A stretch of DNA of 64,000 nt. Origin: Nitrososphaerales archaeon (lineage in GTDB: Archaea > Thermoproteota > Nitrososphaeria > Nitrososphaerales > CADDZS01). The translations under genes were made by a program, and so were the position numbers. The stretch is taken from positions 47,263-111,262 of the forward strand of contig JASHNZ010000012.1 in the NCBI GenBank assembly GCA_030041355.1, read 5' to 3'. Below the pieces are notes generated by a model. It saw only the letters and a list, made by a program, of their open reading frames with translations, had not been told where the DNA came from and made no database searches. Below are positions 1 through 7,827 of this stretch, piece after piece. Positions within the stretch are counted from its first letter, which is position 1. Every line of letters starts with the position of its first letter.

Positions 1-1832
1 AGCTCCTCTTGTGGTGGTTTGGCCTCAACAACATAACCATTTCTAATATCTAAAGTAGATCGTTCGGCCCTGAGGATCTTCGAAGCTTTTCCAAGAAGAT
101 CAGCTTTCAGTTTGCGCGATGCGTCTATCACTGCACTTCCTCCCGCAGAAGCCGACCTACTTCCAAATGTTCCCACCCCTTGAGGTATCAGAACAGTATC
201 GCCCCACACTATCTTCACTCTTTCGAAGGGAACTCCAAGTTCTCGGGACGCAAGTTGAGCGAACGCAGTTTCATGACCCTGACCATGTGGGGATGAGCCG
301 GTGTAGACCGTCACGTTTCCTTGCTTGTCCAAAATTACCCTGGCTGTTTCGCTGCTAAAGGTTCGGAATCTCGGAAGAAATCTAATGATTGCGATTATGC
401 CTCGTAGCGATATACCTCCGAGTATCGCTCGTATTGAGAATTTCGTTTCTCCGCCACTTAATGAAATTCCTATTCCCGCAACTCGAGTAGGCCATTTATT
501 TTCCTCGCTTTGCATTGAATTGAAATTATCCTTCCAATGCTGGATTCTTTCGTAATCTGCTGATTTGACCAGCAAGTCCAGAAGACTTCGGTAATCCTCA
601 GAGGTAACCTTTTTTGGCTTTACAAGATTGCGACGCCTAAATTCTAATGGATCGATGCCAATCTTCTTTGCCATGATATCCATGCCACGCTCAGTGAAGT
701 AGCATCCTTCGGGCCTCCCTGCCCCCCTTACTGGACCGACTGGCATCTTGTTTGTGACATAGGATTCGGCCTTTAGCTCAAGATTTGGTATCTCGTACGG
801 TCCAAACATGGTACCTGCCGTTGCTCCTGCCATGAATCCCGCGTTGCCCGGAGCTCCAATGTCGCATTCTATATTCGCTTTGATCGCAACAATTTTTCCA
901 TGACTGTCGCATGCCATCGTAAGATCACAATATTCATCGCGACCGGGTGCTGCTTCAAGAAACTCCTCCGTTCTGGTTGCTTCCCACCTTACTGTGAGCC
1001 CTGTTTTCTTTGCAAATAGGCATGCAAGCAGTGTCCAAGGATACTCGGGCCCTCCCTTTGTTCCAAATCCTCCTCCCATGTCCATGATCCTGATGTGAAG
1101 TTTCTGATTGGGAATCTTGAGCGCCTCAGAGAGAAGACCCCTTAGCATGTGGACAGATTGGACAGTGGCAAATATATCAAACACACCGCTTTCCCTATCA
1201 TAACTTACAACCGCAGCATGAGTCTCCATCGGGGCAGCATTCTGCCTCCGTATTCCCTCTTTTAGGTGGATCACGTATGTGCCTGAAGAAGTTGCTTTTT
1301 CAGCATCCCCCTTCCTTTGCTGAATAACACTCGAAAGATTATCTTTCCAATCACGGCAAACCAACGCTTTACCTTGCTTTGCTTCTTGTAGGGATACAAC
1401 AGGGGGAAGCTGCTCGTACTCTATATTAATATGCTCCGCTAGATCCTCGGCCGATCCCCTGTCTTTTGCAAGTATTGCAACGACCGGTTCACCTACGAAT
1501 CTCACCTCTCCAAGTGCTAGGTGATAGCGTCTCCAAGGTTTCTTGGGCGGCATGAAACCCTGACTAACGGGAGCTACGCCTTCTTTCAACAAGTCCTCTC
1601 CAGTTAGAGCGAATATGAAAGCCGGTGACGAACGAGCTTTCGAGAGATCGATTCTCTTTATTTTGGCATGCGCGAACGGACTATGAACTAGACTCATGAA
1701 GGCTTGATTTTGCGAGCTAAAATCCTCGACAAATCGACCTCTCCCTGTCAAAAGTCTAATGTCTTCAGTTCTCAGAGGTTCTTCTCTTTGTTCTTCCTTC
1801 TCCTTCTCCACTAACACTGTTGTTGACATCAT
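1..1832 (-). CDS. Molybdenum hydroxylase large subunit (CoxL/xanthine dehydrogenase family), 3' end outside window
   Basis: An uninterrupted minus-strand frame of about 610 codons starts at the ATG pair 1829-1832 and runs off the left edge. The product is the molybdopterin-cytosine-dinucleotide subunit of an aerobic CO dehydrogenase/xanthine dehydrogenase-type enzyme. The N-terminal third carries the a/b hammerhead (LTGRGRFVEDF, then VRFVGEPVVA). MDMGGGFGTKGG is the usual Mo-cofactor glycine loop. The active-site loop reads PVGPVRGAGRPEG, which matches the RGAGR type (form II); the CSFR loop of true CO-oxidising CoxL is absent, so the substrate may not be CO. The medium and small subunits in this window (49.1-50.5 kb) are far away. 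A TATA-like TAATTATAC lies near 1919-1928 on the minus strand. Confidence 0.9.
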   Translation of the reverse strand, partial: MMSTTVLVEKEKEEQREEPLRTEDIRLLTGRGRFVEDFSSQNQAFMSLVHSPFAHAKIKRIDLSKARSSPAFIFALTGEDLLKEGVAPVSQGFMPPKKPWRRYHLALGEVRFVGEPVVAILAKDRGSAEDLAEHINIEYEQLPPVVSLQEAKQGKALVCRDWKDNLSSVIQQRKGDAEKATSSGTYVIHLKEGIRRQNAAPMETHAAVVSYDRESGVFDIFATVQSVHMLRGLLSEALKIPNQKLHIRIMDMGGGFGTKGGPEYPWTLLACLFAKKTGLTVRWEATRTEEFLEAAPGRDEYCDLTMACDSHGKIVAIKANIECDIGAPGNAGFMAGATAGTMFGPYEIPNLELKAESYVTNKMPVGPVRGAGRPEGCYFTERGMDIMAKKIGIDPLEFRRRNLVKPKKVTSEDYRSLLDLLVKSADYERIQHWKDNFNSMQSEENKWPTRVAGIGISLSGGETKFSIRAILGGISLRGIIAIIRFLPRFRTFSSETARVILDKQGNVTVYTGSSPHGQGHETAFAQLASRELGVPFERVKIVWGDTVLIPQGVGTFGSRSASAGGSAVIDASRKLKADLLGKASKILRAERSTLDIRNGYVVEAKPPQEE

Positions 1833-2112
1833 TTTGTATTCATTTCTCTCCTCTCTGCTCTTCAATCAAGCCATCGGATCTAGCTTACTCCTTGTTTTCC
1901 ATTTCGTCGTCTCCGACCCGTATAATTAGTTCTTCATAGGCATCAATGACACGCGTTGCGCTTATAACCTCGCTGCTGCGATAGGTTTCAGAATTTTTTT
2001 AACCTGTAATATCAATTTTGCAACAAGGAATCGAGTATCTCATAGTTTTTCAAACAACGAAGTAATATTAATTTCGAGCAATCGAGCAGATTACCAACGA
2101 GACCAAAGAGGG

Positions 2113-2132
2113 GATTCTCAAACATGAGAATC
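2113..2132. promoter_or_regulatory. Palindromic operator copy 1, upstream of the radical SAM gene
   Basis: This is a perfect 8-bp inverted repeat, GATTCTCA-AACA-TGAGAATC. A TATA-like box (TTTATTA, about 2142-2148) follows 9 bp later, and the GTG start at 2174 is about 26 bp after that, so the transcript is probably leaderless. The same palindrome occurs at 4347-4366 and 6356-6375 with the same spacing to a TATA-like box. A site directly upstream of the TATA/BRE suggests an activator or a TFB-competing regulator. The rest of the 1833-2173 intergenic region holds the divergent large-subunit promoter and nothing else I recognise. Confidence 0.7.
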
Positions 2133-2173
2133 GTCTTCGTGTTTATTAGAGCCCTTAGGCAAATCCCTCTTTC

Positions 2174-3175
2174 GTGCATGACTCAATGCAGATTAGCTCC
2201 ACAGTTTCCCGTTCGAGGATAAGATATCTTCCAGCGAGCAAGTACGTTGCAACTGCTAGGTATGCTTTGCAGGACTACTTGGCAAAAGATTACCGTTATC
2301 CTTTCTACTGTTCCTTCAAGGTCGACCAGAGGTGTGACTCTAGCTGCACTTTCTGCAATGTTTGGCGAAGTCCAGCGCCTGACATGTCCATTTCGAAGGT
2401 TCTCAAAGTTATTGACAATATTGCCGATTCTAGTGTTATCCTGCTTAGTTTAGAGGGAGGGGAGCCTCTACTAAGGAAAGACATTGGCGAGATACTTGAG
2501 TACATTAGAACAAAGCCTCTCTACCTCCTCTTTACGTCAAGCGGGAAGCTTTTTGAAAAAAGACCGATGAAGGACTACTCTCGTTTCATCGACTTCCTAC
2601 ATGTTAGCATTGATGAAGGGCATAGAAACCTAGATCTTTACGAATCACTTCCCGAATTTGTTTCTTGGGGCCCGGTCGTCTGCGTTCAGATTGTCGTCAT
2701 GAAGCAATATCTTTCGGATTTAGAATCAAAAATCAACAAGTGCTATTCCGCTGGCGCGAAAGCTGTTGTCATGCCAGCGTGCCACATTCCTGGAACGCCA
2801 GATTTGCTTCCCGAAATAGAGGCATATAGAAACGAGGTCATGCGCCTTAAACGAAAGTATCCTCGGACGATCATTACAACGGACAAGTATCTGAGAACTC
2901 TTGACGTACCTCATAGCTGCAATACAGCATCCATAATAATTGACTCTGATGCACGTGTTTACTATCCGTGTCGAACGCTTATGGAGAAAAGCGTAGATTT
3001 AAGCGAAGAATCTCTAATGAAGTTTCTTGACTCGGATGCTGCGAAGGTGTGCAGAGATAAAATGAGAGACTGCGATCTGAACTGCCACTGGTATCAATAT
3101 TTTGCAACGGAGTCATTTGTATCACTCCGAAGCGGATTCTCCTCTATTTCGCCCTATCTGACCGATATCATCTGA
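2174..3175 (+). CDS. Radical SAM enzyme with C-terminal cysteine cluster
   Basis: The 333-residue protein has the radical SAM CxxxCxxC motif at C54, C58 and C61 (CDSSCTFC), then the glycine-rich SAM contact LEGGEP. The C-terminal third has further cysteines (HSC, YYPC, VCRDKMRDCDLNC) that could bind an auxiliary cluster, as in SPASM or twitch domains. The substrate cannot be told from sequence. The GTG start is chosen because it sits about 26 bp after a TATA-like box; an in-frame ATG at 2186 is the alternative. Its 3' end overlaps the convergent glycosyltransferase by 22 bp. It shares an upstream palindrome with that gene and with the glycoside hydrolase, so a role in glycan or lipid modification is inferred. 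Confidence 0.85.
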   Translation: MHDSMQISSTVSRSRIRYLPASKYVATARYALQDYLAKDYRYPFYCSFKVDQRCDSSCTFCNVWRSPAPDMSISKVLKVIDNIADSSVILLSLEGGEPLLRKDIGEILEYIRTKPLYLLFTSSGKLFEKRPMKDYSRFIDFLHVSIDEGHRNLDLYESLPEFVSWGPVVCVQIVVMKQYLSDLESKINKCYSAGAKAVVMPACHIPGTPDLLPEIEAYRNEVMRLKRKYPRTIITTDKYLRTLDVPHSCNTASIIIDSDARVYYPCRTLMEKSVDLSEESLMKFLDSDAAKVCRDKMRDCDLNCHWYQYFATESFVSLRSGFSSISPYLTDII

Positions 3176-4251
3176 GGCTGTTCGAGTTTCACAGTTTGCG
3201 TAATTATGTCGAAGGCCATTTCGGCAGCTTTTTCGCTAGAGTACTTTGGTGCGGGCGGATAAAATGCAAGAGCTTTGTCCAGTTGATTGGGAATGTCCAG
3301 CTCCTTCTCGGAGACACAGTAGAAGGTCTTTCTTTGCATGTGATAATTTGCAAGATACTCCTGCTCCAATTGCCCAGGAGTCGGAATCAGCAAGCCTCTC
3401 TTTCTCAGAGAGAAGAGATCCATGAGCGTAGAATAGCCTGATCGAGCGACGACTATTTTCGACCTATTGAGTAAATTCTCCCTTTCCTTTCTCCCCAAAT
3501 AGGATCTCACATTTGATTCCTCTTGAGCATTTTCTCCGGGCTTTCCAAGCGTAACAACCACTTTTCCCTTGAACCCTTCTAGCTGCTTTCGAACTACGTG
3601 CTCGAAGGAGGTTCGATGAGGCTCGGGGCCTGAAATCGAAACGAAAAGATCCAAGTCTTGCGGAATAGCTTGATAGTTAAATTCGGAAAGAGCTCCTGTG
3701 TAGCTGATGCGACTCTTCTCGATCCTCGACAAATCGTGAGCCAGTCTGCCTGCAAGTCCATCTTCCGCGAAATCGGGAACCAGAATACCGGCATATCTCT
3801 TCAAAAAGTAATTATTGTAGATCTCCGTACCGTTTTCCAGAGCAATGTTCCCGAGAGGATTCAAGATTCTGAGCTGGTGCCCCATAAAGTAACTTGGTAC
3901 CTCTCGGGAATAGAATGCGAATCGATTGTCTGAAAAAATAACATCGATCTTCCGATTCATGATAAAACGTCTAACGAAATCTTTCTCGCGAAACATCGAC
4001 CTTAGATATTCCGGGAAGCGTAGGAGTGTGGCAGGTACCAAGAAACTCGGATTAAGAGTCTCCGGAGGGTTATAGTCTTCTAATCCAATGAAAAGAACAC
4101 TTTCGCCAAGTTCTCTTTGGAGCAAGTTCAAAGCGCGTCCGCTAGAGACAACTGTGACTCTATGCCCCTCGTTGACTGCCTTCCTGATTATTGGAAGTGT
4201 GCGAGTCGCATGTCCTAGCCCCCAAGCACAAATGCCAAAGAGAAATCTCAT
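3154..4251 (-). CDS. MJ1255-like glycosyltransferase (GT-B fold)
   Basis: The 365-residue protein starts MRFLFGICAWGLGHATR, the N-terminal glycine/histidine motif of nucleotide-sugar GT-B enzymes (MurG/MGT-like, archaeal MJ1255 type). The C-terminal half contains VVARSGYSTLMDLFSLRKRG followed by a proline/glycine-rich segment, matching the donor-binding half of that group. No signal peptide or membrane segment is seen, so it should act at the cytoplasmic face. A TATA-like TTTAAG lies at about 4331-4337, with the shared palindrome 9 bp further upstream. It overlaps the convergent radical SAM gene. Acceptor and sugar are unknown. Confidence 0.85.
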   Translation of the reverse strand: MRFLFGICAWGLGHATRTLPIIRKAVNEGHRVTVVSSGRALNLLQRELGESVLFIGLEDYNPPETLNPSFLVPATLLRFPEYLRSMFREKDFVRRFIMNRKIDVIFSDNRFAFYSREVPSYFMGHQLRILNPLGNIALENGTEIYNNYFLKRYAGILVPDFAEDGLAGRLAHDLSRIEKSRISYTGALSEFNYQAIPQDLDLFVSISGPEPHRTSFEHVVRKQLEGFKGKVVVTLGKPGENAQEESNVRSYLGRKERENLLNRSKIVVARSGYSTLMDLFSLRKRGLLIPTPGQLEQEYLANYHMQRKTFYCVSEKELDIPNQLDKALAFYPPAPKYSSEKAAEMAFDIITQTVKLEQPQMISVR

Positions 4252-4346
4252 AAGAATGATCAGATTTATCCTGAAGAACTGCCGCGCGCCTCGATCCAGC
4301 CTTTATCAAGATATCAGTTGGCGTTTGTTACTTAAATGGCCCACAC

Positions 4347-4366
4347 GATTCTCAATCATGAGAATC
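4347..4366. promoter_or_regulatory. Palindromic operator copy 2, upstream of the glycosyltransferase
   Basis: Perfect inverted repeat GATTCTCA-ATCA-TGAGAATC. On the minus strand the TATA-like box (RC of CTTAAAT, about 4331-4337) begins 9 bp downstream, the same geometry as copies 1 and 3. The arms are identical in all three copies and only the four central bases differ, as expected for a dimeric regulator site. Confidence 0.7.
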
Positions 4367-4448
4367 TGAGCTATGCGATTTCGAAGATGGTAGCAAAGTA
4401 GGGCTATCCTTATCTGGCGCTTCTCTTCTAAGGAAACGACTGACCCAA

Positions 4449-5030
4449 TCAATCAGATTCCAAGGATTTCCTGAAAGTCATTGTAGAAACGAAAGCTACA
4501 ACTACCCAAAGAAGAATCATCTTGGTGTCAAATGTGAGGTTGGTTACAAGCGAACCAACAGGCCAAGGATTGGACACAGTATCCGGGTCTAGGTGATTGA
4601 CCATAGCTGAGCCCCAAAAAGTGAAACTAAACAAAAGTTCGTACAATCCTATTATCAAAAACAAAACTGATGCAAGTAAGAGGAAGGCTCGTAGCCACCT
4701 TGGAAAACGAGTACTAATGACTTCTTGGCCAAGCGAAAAGAGGCAATAGCAAAAAACCACACCTGCAGCTAAAAGATATGTTACAGGTTTGGCATAAAAC
4801 GGAAAGATGCTGGGAGAAGGCACTTCCAGAGGCGCACCGCCGGCTGTGTTTACTAATTGATAGCCAACAATGTGAGTTGGGCTAGGATTCAAAAAGTAAT
4901 AGACGATGATGGCCAAAATCACAAAAAAGCTTATAATGAGTAATATCTGGAAAAGGCGTTTCTCTGCTATGGTCTTTGGTTCATACGGAATCAAAAGAGA
5001 GGTAGAAGCTTTGAGACTATGCACAACCAT
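4449..5030 (-). CDS. Four-helix membrane protein, unknown function
   Basis: The 193-residue protein has four hydrophobic stretches: about residues 28-47 (ILLIISFFVILAIIVYYFL), 85-101, 113-133 and 170-188. The long loop between helices 1 and 2 (HIVGYQLVNTAGGAPLEVPS) is probably outside the cell. I recognise no family. It lies between the glycosyltransferase and the glycoside hydrolase on the same strand but has its own gap and TATA-like sequence (GGATAAAATAAC near 5065), and it lacks the palindrome. It is a real gene by length and hydropathy; a link to the neighbouring glycan genes is only inferred from position. Confidence 0.65.
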   Translation of the reverse strand: MVVHSLKASTSLLIPYEPKTIAEKRLFQILLIISFFVILAIIVYYFLNPSPTHIVGYQLVNTAGGAPLEVPSPSIFPFYAKPVTYLLAAGVVFCYCLFSLGQEVISTRFPRWLRAFLLLASVLFLIIGLYELLFSFTFWGSAMVNHLDPDTVSNPWPVGSLVTNLTFDTKMILLWVVVAFVSTMTFRKSLESD

Positions 5031-5115
5031 TCGAGATCCTGGTCAAATTTTCAGTTATTTTATCCTTCTCCGGCATGCAGCAATAGAGAAGAAAAATCGC
5101 CTTATTTCAAGTGAT

Positions 5116-6243
5116 TTAGTTCGCCTTAATCTGATTTAAGTATTCAAACCATGCCTGTTTGGGAATGCCCTGACGGTTTATCAGGCCAAAACTGTTTTCC
5201 TGAAATGGAAAGGAAAACCAGTACGGATCCGACAGTCTCCACAATCCCAGGGATGTCACGGAGTCGATGGAATATGCTTCTTCACAAACAGCTTTTACAT
5301 ATCGCGCCTGTTTCCTCTTATCAAATCCAAAGATGCGCGGCCCAGAAGGATATCCTGTTTCTGTTATCATGATCTGCTTACCAGTCAATTTCTTGGCTTC
5401 CTGAACCCTAGATTTCAGTCTAGAAAGGTCGATGAGCTCCGGATTTGCGTAATTTGGATAAAAGTCAAGTCCTATCACATCGCAGAACTTTGAATAGCAT
5501 CTCGTAAAAATCTCCGATCGATCCGCTGCCAGATTGACTAACGTTGGCGTCCCAGGATCTTCTTCCGAAATAATTCTATGAAGTTCGTTTAAGATGACCT
5601 GGCCCGCATTTCGATCTAACCAGACACCTCCTCTTCTCCAGTCGCTCGCGAAGTGATAATTCCACCAATCAGGTTCGTTTTCGAGCTGCCACATGCTAAT
5701 CCTTCCTCGATAGTGCCTAACAATTTCTCTCGATGAGTCAGAAAGGCGAGGAACATAACTTCTCAATTTGTCGATTTCAAGGTTTCTTGGAAGAAATCGC
5801 TCATATCCATTGCCAATTACTCCGATAATGTGGATTCCAAAATCATTCATTGTCGTTACAAATGAGTCTAGAGGGAATCTGTAGACCTGAGTATTTCCTT
5901 GGCATATTTCTGGCTGGAAAAGATTCCATTGAAACCAGCACCGTACGAATTCTATGCCATTTTTACTAAGTTGTTGCGCCAGATTCCTTGACAGCAATTT
6001 TAGCAACTCTGTCTTCCGTACCGCAGAATTTTTCGTCGGAGATATAGTCGATAACTCTGGCTCTTGTGATTCAACTGCGGCAATCCTTCCGAAATTCATA
6101 GACAACGGTCCTTGAGGAAGGCTGACTCGAAGGATATGTGGAATCATTATCGATTTGGGAGGTAAAGCTCCAGCATAGTTCCAGACATCATCGATACCGA
6201 TGCCCCACCGGAACTTCTCATTATCAAATATCGTATCGCTCAA
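5116..6243 (-). CDS. Clan GH-A glycoside hydrolase-like TIM-barrel protein, intracellular
   Basis: The 375-residue protein has the two glutamate landmarks of clan GH-A retaining glycosidases: E190 in WQLENEPDWW (acid/base after Asn) and E295 in IMITETGYPS (nucleophile at the end of strand 7). FYPNY and LWRLSDPYW fit other barrel strand ends. There is no signal peptide, so the substrate is probably cytoplasmic or the glycosidase role has been lost. It starts at TTG, as no in-frame ATG is near. The promoter carries the shared palindrome at 6356-6375. GH5, GH39 and GH53-like families are alternatives that I cannot separate by eye. Confidence 0.75.
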   Translation of the reverse strand: MSDTIFDNEKFRWGIGIDDVWNYAGALPPKSIMIPHILRVSLPQGPLSMNFGRIAAVESQEPELSTISPTKNSAVRKTELLKLLSRNLAQQLSKNGIEFVRCWFQWNLFQPEICQGNTQVYRFPLDSFVTTMNDFGIHIIGVIGNGYERFLPRNLEIDKLRSYVPRLSDSSREIVRHYRGRISMWQLENEPDWWNYHFASDWRRGGVWLDRNAGQVILNELHRIISEEDPGTPTLVNLAADRSEIFTRCYSKFCDVIGLDFYPNYANPELIDLSRLKSRVQEAKKLTGKQIMITETGYPSGPRIFGFDKRKQARYVKAVCEEAYSIDSVTSLGLWRLSDPYWFSFPFQENSFGLINRQGIPKQAWFEYLNQIKAN

Positions 6244-6355
6244 GATAATCGCCCAGAATTATTGGAAAGTTCTTGCATGAATTGCGCTCACACAGTGTCC
6301 CGTAAATTTTTGTGTAATAGATCCTCTTATTTTCAACTTAAATAAGGCGAGTGAC

Positions 6356-6375
6356 GATTCTCAATTTTGAGAATC
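6356..6375. promoter_or_regulatory. Palindromic operator copy 3, upstream of the glycoside hydrolase
   Basis: Perfect inverted repeat GATTCTCA-ATTT-TGAGAATC. The minus-strand TATA-like TTATTTAAG (about 6337-6345) starts about 10 bp downstream, and the predicted transcript would have a leader of about 70 bases to the TTG start at 6243. The other parts of the 6244-6569 gap show no gene. Confidence 0.7.
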
Positions 6376-6569
6376 TGATCGTTATCTAGTGAACCTAATC
6401 TCTCTCATAACTTGGAGGAAATCGGCAGTTCCTCTCGGATAGAGGAACATCACGAAACTGTCACCTAATCTCTTTTAGCTAGAACCATCGTGCAAATCTA
6501 GGGTCGCACTTTCCGTATGTGTCCTCGCGTCAGGATACCACTATTGTTTTGTTCTTATTCGATTCATTT

Positions 6570-7094
6570 TCACTCGATTTTTAACCCGCAGGCTTCAACC
6601 AGTCTTTTGTGTGATTCAGGATCTACCCATTCGACCTTGAGATACTCGATGATCTCTTTCTCGCTCATTCCAATCCGTTTTGCTTCTTTCACAGCGTGGC
6701 GATATGCTTCGACTTCGATCGGGCTATCGACGTACTCAAACTCTGAATTGAAGAGCTGCTTTCCCTCCATGAACTGCCTGACATGGACCAATTCGTGAAC
6801 CACGTCGAGGTAAAGAATCTTAAAGTCGCTAGACTTCAAGTGATGCGTGCTGATGAGAATGTGGCCATCGACATCGCTCACACCCATGTAGCCGAATCTG
6901 AACGAAAAGAACTCTACTTTCAGATTTTTGAGCACCACTTCAGTCTTCTCGCCGAACGTTGAACGCACAGCTTCAACCTGGTCAAATCCTTTGAAAAAAT
7001 CACTGAAAGGATAGAGTGTCACTGTAGCGTTTCGATTTATTTCTACGTGTAGGGTTCCAGACGTCAGATCATCCAGTGTACTTCGCTCTGTCAT
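6570..7094 (-). CDS. Small HExxH metallopeptidase-like protein
   Basis: The 174-residue protein has HELVH at residues 100-104, followed 25 residues later by EVEAYRHA (E127/E129). This matches a gluzincin-like zinc site with a downstream glutamate. No signal peptide is seen, so it would act in the cytoplasm. A TATA-like CTTATAATAAC at about 7122-7132 on the minus strand gives a near-leaderless start at ATG 7094. The family is not recognised; peptidase activity is inferred from the motif alone. Confidence 0.65.
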   Translation of the reverse strand: MTERSTLDDLTSGTLHVEINRNATVTLYPFSDFFKGFDQVEAVRSTFGEKTEVVLKNLKVEFFSFRFGYMGVSDVDGHILISTHHLKSSDFKILYLDVVHELVHVRQFMEGKQLFNSEFEYVDSPIEVEAYRHAVKEAKRIGMSEKEIIEYLKVEWVDPESHKRLVEACGLKIE

Positions 7095-7226
7095 TTTCCA
7101 ATTGCCGTCTTTTCTCGGTGGTTATTATAAGGGAATAATATTGGTTATGTACGCCCCCATCCTGATTGCATTCACAAACCCGTCAGGGACGGTGGAATCC
7201 TAAAGTACTGCTAATCCATATGAATA

Positions 7227-7454
7227 GTGAAGCATGAAATTTTGAATGAAAATGGAAAACGGAGCGATCTCAGAGCATATCTCATAACTTTTGGCACGGT
7301 AGCTGCAATAATTTCATGCTCACTGGTATACATTTATTTTGGCTTAACAGCATCTCTCATTCTTGCGCAGTTTATAGCAGTGCCACTTGCGATCGGATTC
7401 ATCCTTGACTCGAGAGTACGAGCGAAACGTGCGACAACAGGAAAGCCCAGCTAG
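7227..7454 (+). CDS. Small two-helix membrane protein
   Basis: The 75-residue protein has two hydrophobic segments (about residues 19-41 and 43-60) and a basic C-terminal tail (RVRAKRATTGKPS). GTG 7227 is the start: it follows a TATA-like CTAAAGTAC near 7200 by about 26 bp. Its stop overlaps the start of the next gene in TAGTG, which suggests translational coupling with the ferredoxin. A role as a membrane partner of the ferredoxin is possible but unproven. Confidence 0.6.
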   Translation: MKHEILNENGKRSDLRAYLITFGTVAAIISCSLVYIYFGLTASLILAQFIAVPLAIGFILDSRVRAKRATTGKPS

Positions 7455-7726
7455 TGGACTGGGATTGTATCGAGAGAAAAAAAGTACATGTGAGCGTTGG
7501 CTGGAATTCTTGCGTGGGAGCCTCGAGTTGCGTTGAACTTGCGCCCAATGTCTTTAGGCTCGATTGGTCAAAGAAAAAATCTTTTTTTGATCCAGCTCCA
7601 CTTGAGCTTCTCGATGAAAGACCGAAAGGTACTGATCCAAACATTGTATTTTCTGCAGCCCAATCGTGTCCATATCACGCGATTATTCTTGAAGATGATG
7701 AAACCGGCGAGCGAATATTTCCCTGA
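7454..7726 (+). CDS. Single-cluster ferredoxin lacking one cluster cysteine
   Basis: The 90-residue protein is a monocluster ferredoxin-like electron carrier: the N-terminal site is SCVGASSCVELAP and the C-terminal site is SCPYHAI. In the usual CxxCxxC...C pattern the second cysteine is replaced by Ala23, leaving C20, C26 and C72. That pattern is known in ferredoxins carrying a 3Fe-4S cluster or a 4Fe-4S cluster with one non-cysteine ligand, such as those serving P450s. GTG 7454 overlaps the upstream stop. It precedes the aromatic degradation cluster and might feed electrons to an oxygenase, but no direct link is visible. Confidence 0.8.
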   Translation: MDWDCIERKKVHVSVGWNSCVGASSCVELAPNVFRLDWSKKKSFFDPAPLELLDERPKGTDPNIVFSAAQSCPYHAIILEDDETGERIFP

Positions 7727-7827
7727 AAGCTTGAGATAACTTATAAAACCCAGTCAAGCTCAAGATGCGATTATTTACATTTCTTACATCTTGGTCTGCT
7801 TGTTAAAGAGAGAGAACCGATTTCAAA

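Noticed and set aside
2113..6375. The three palindromes as terminal inverted repeats of a mobile element
   Set aside because: Each copy is itself a complete palindrome, lies at a fixed distance from a TATA-like box, and no transposase or target duplication is seen.
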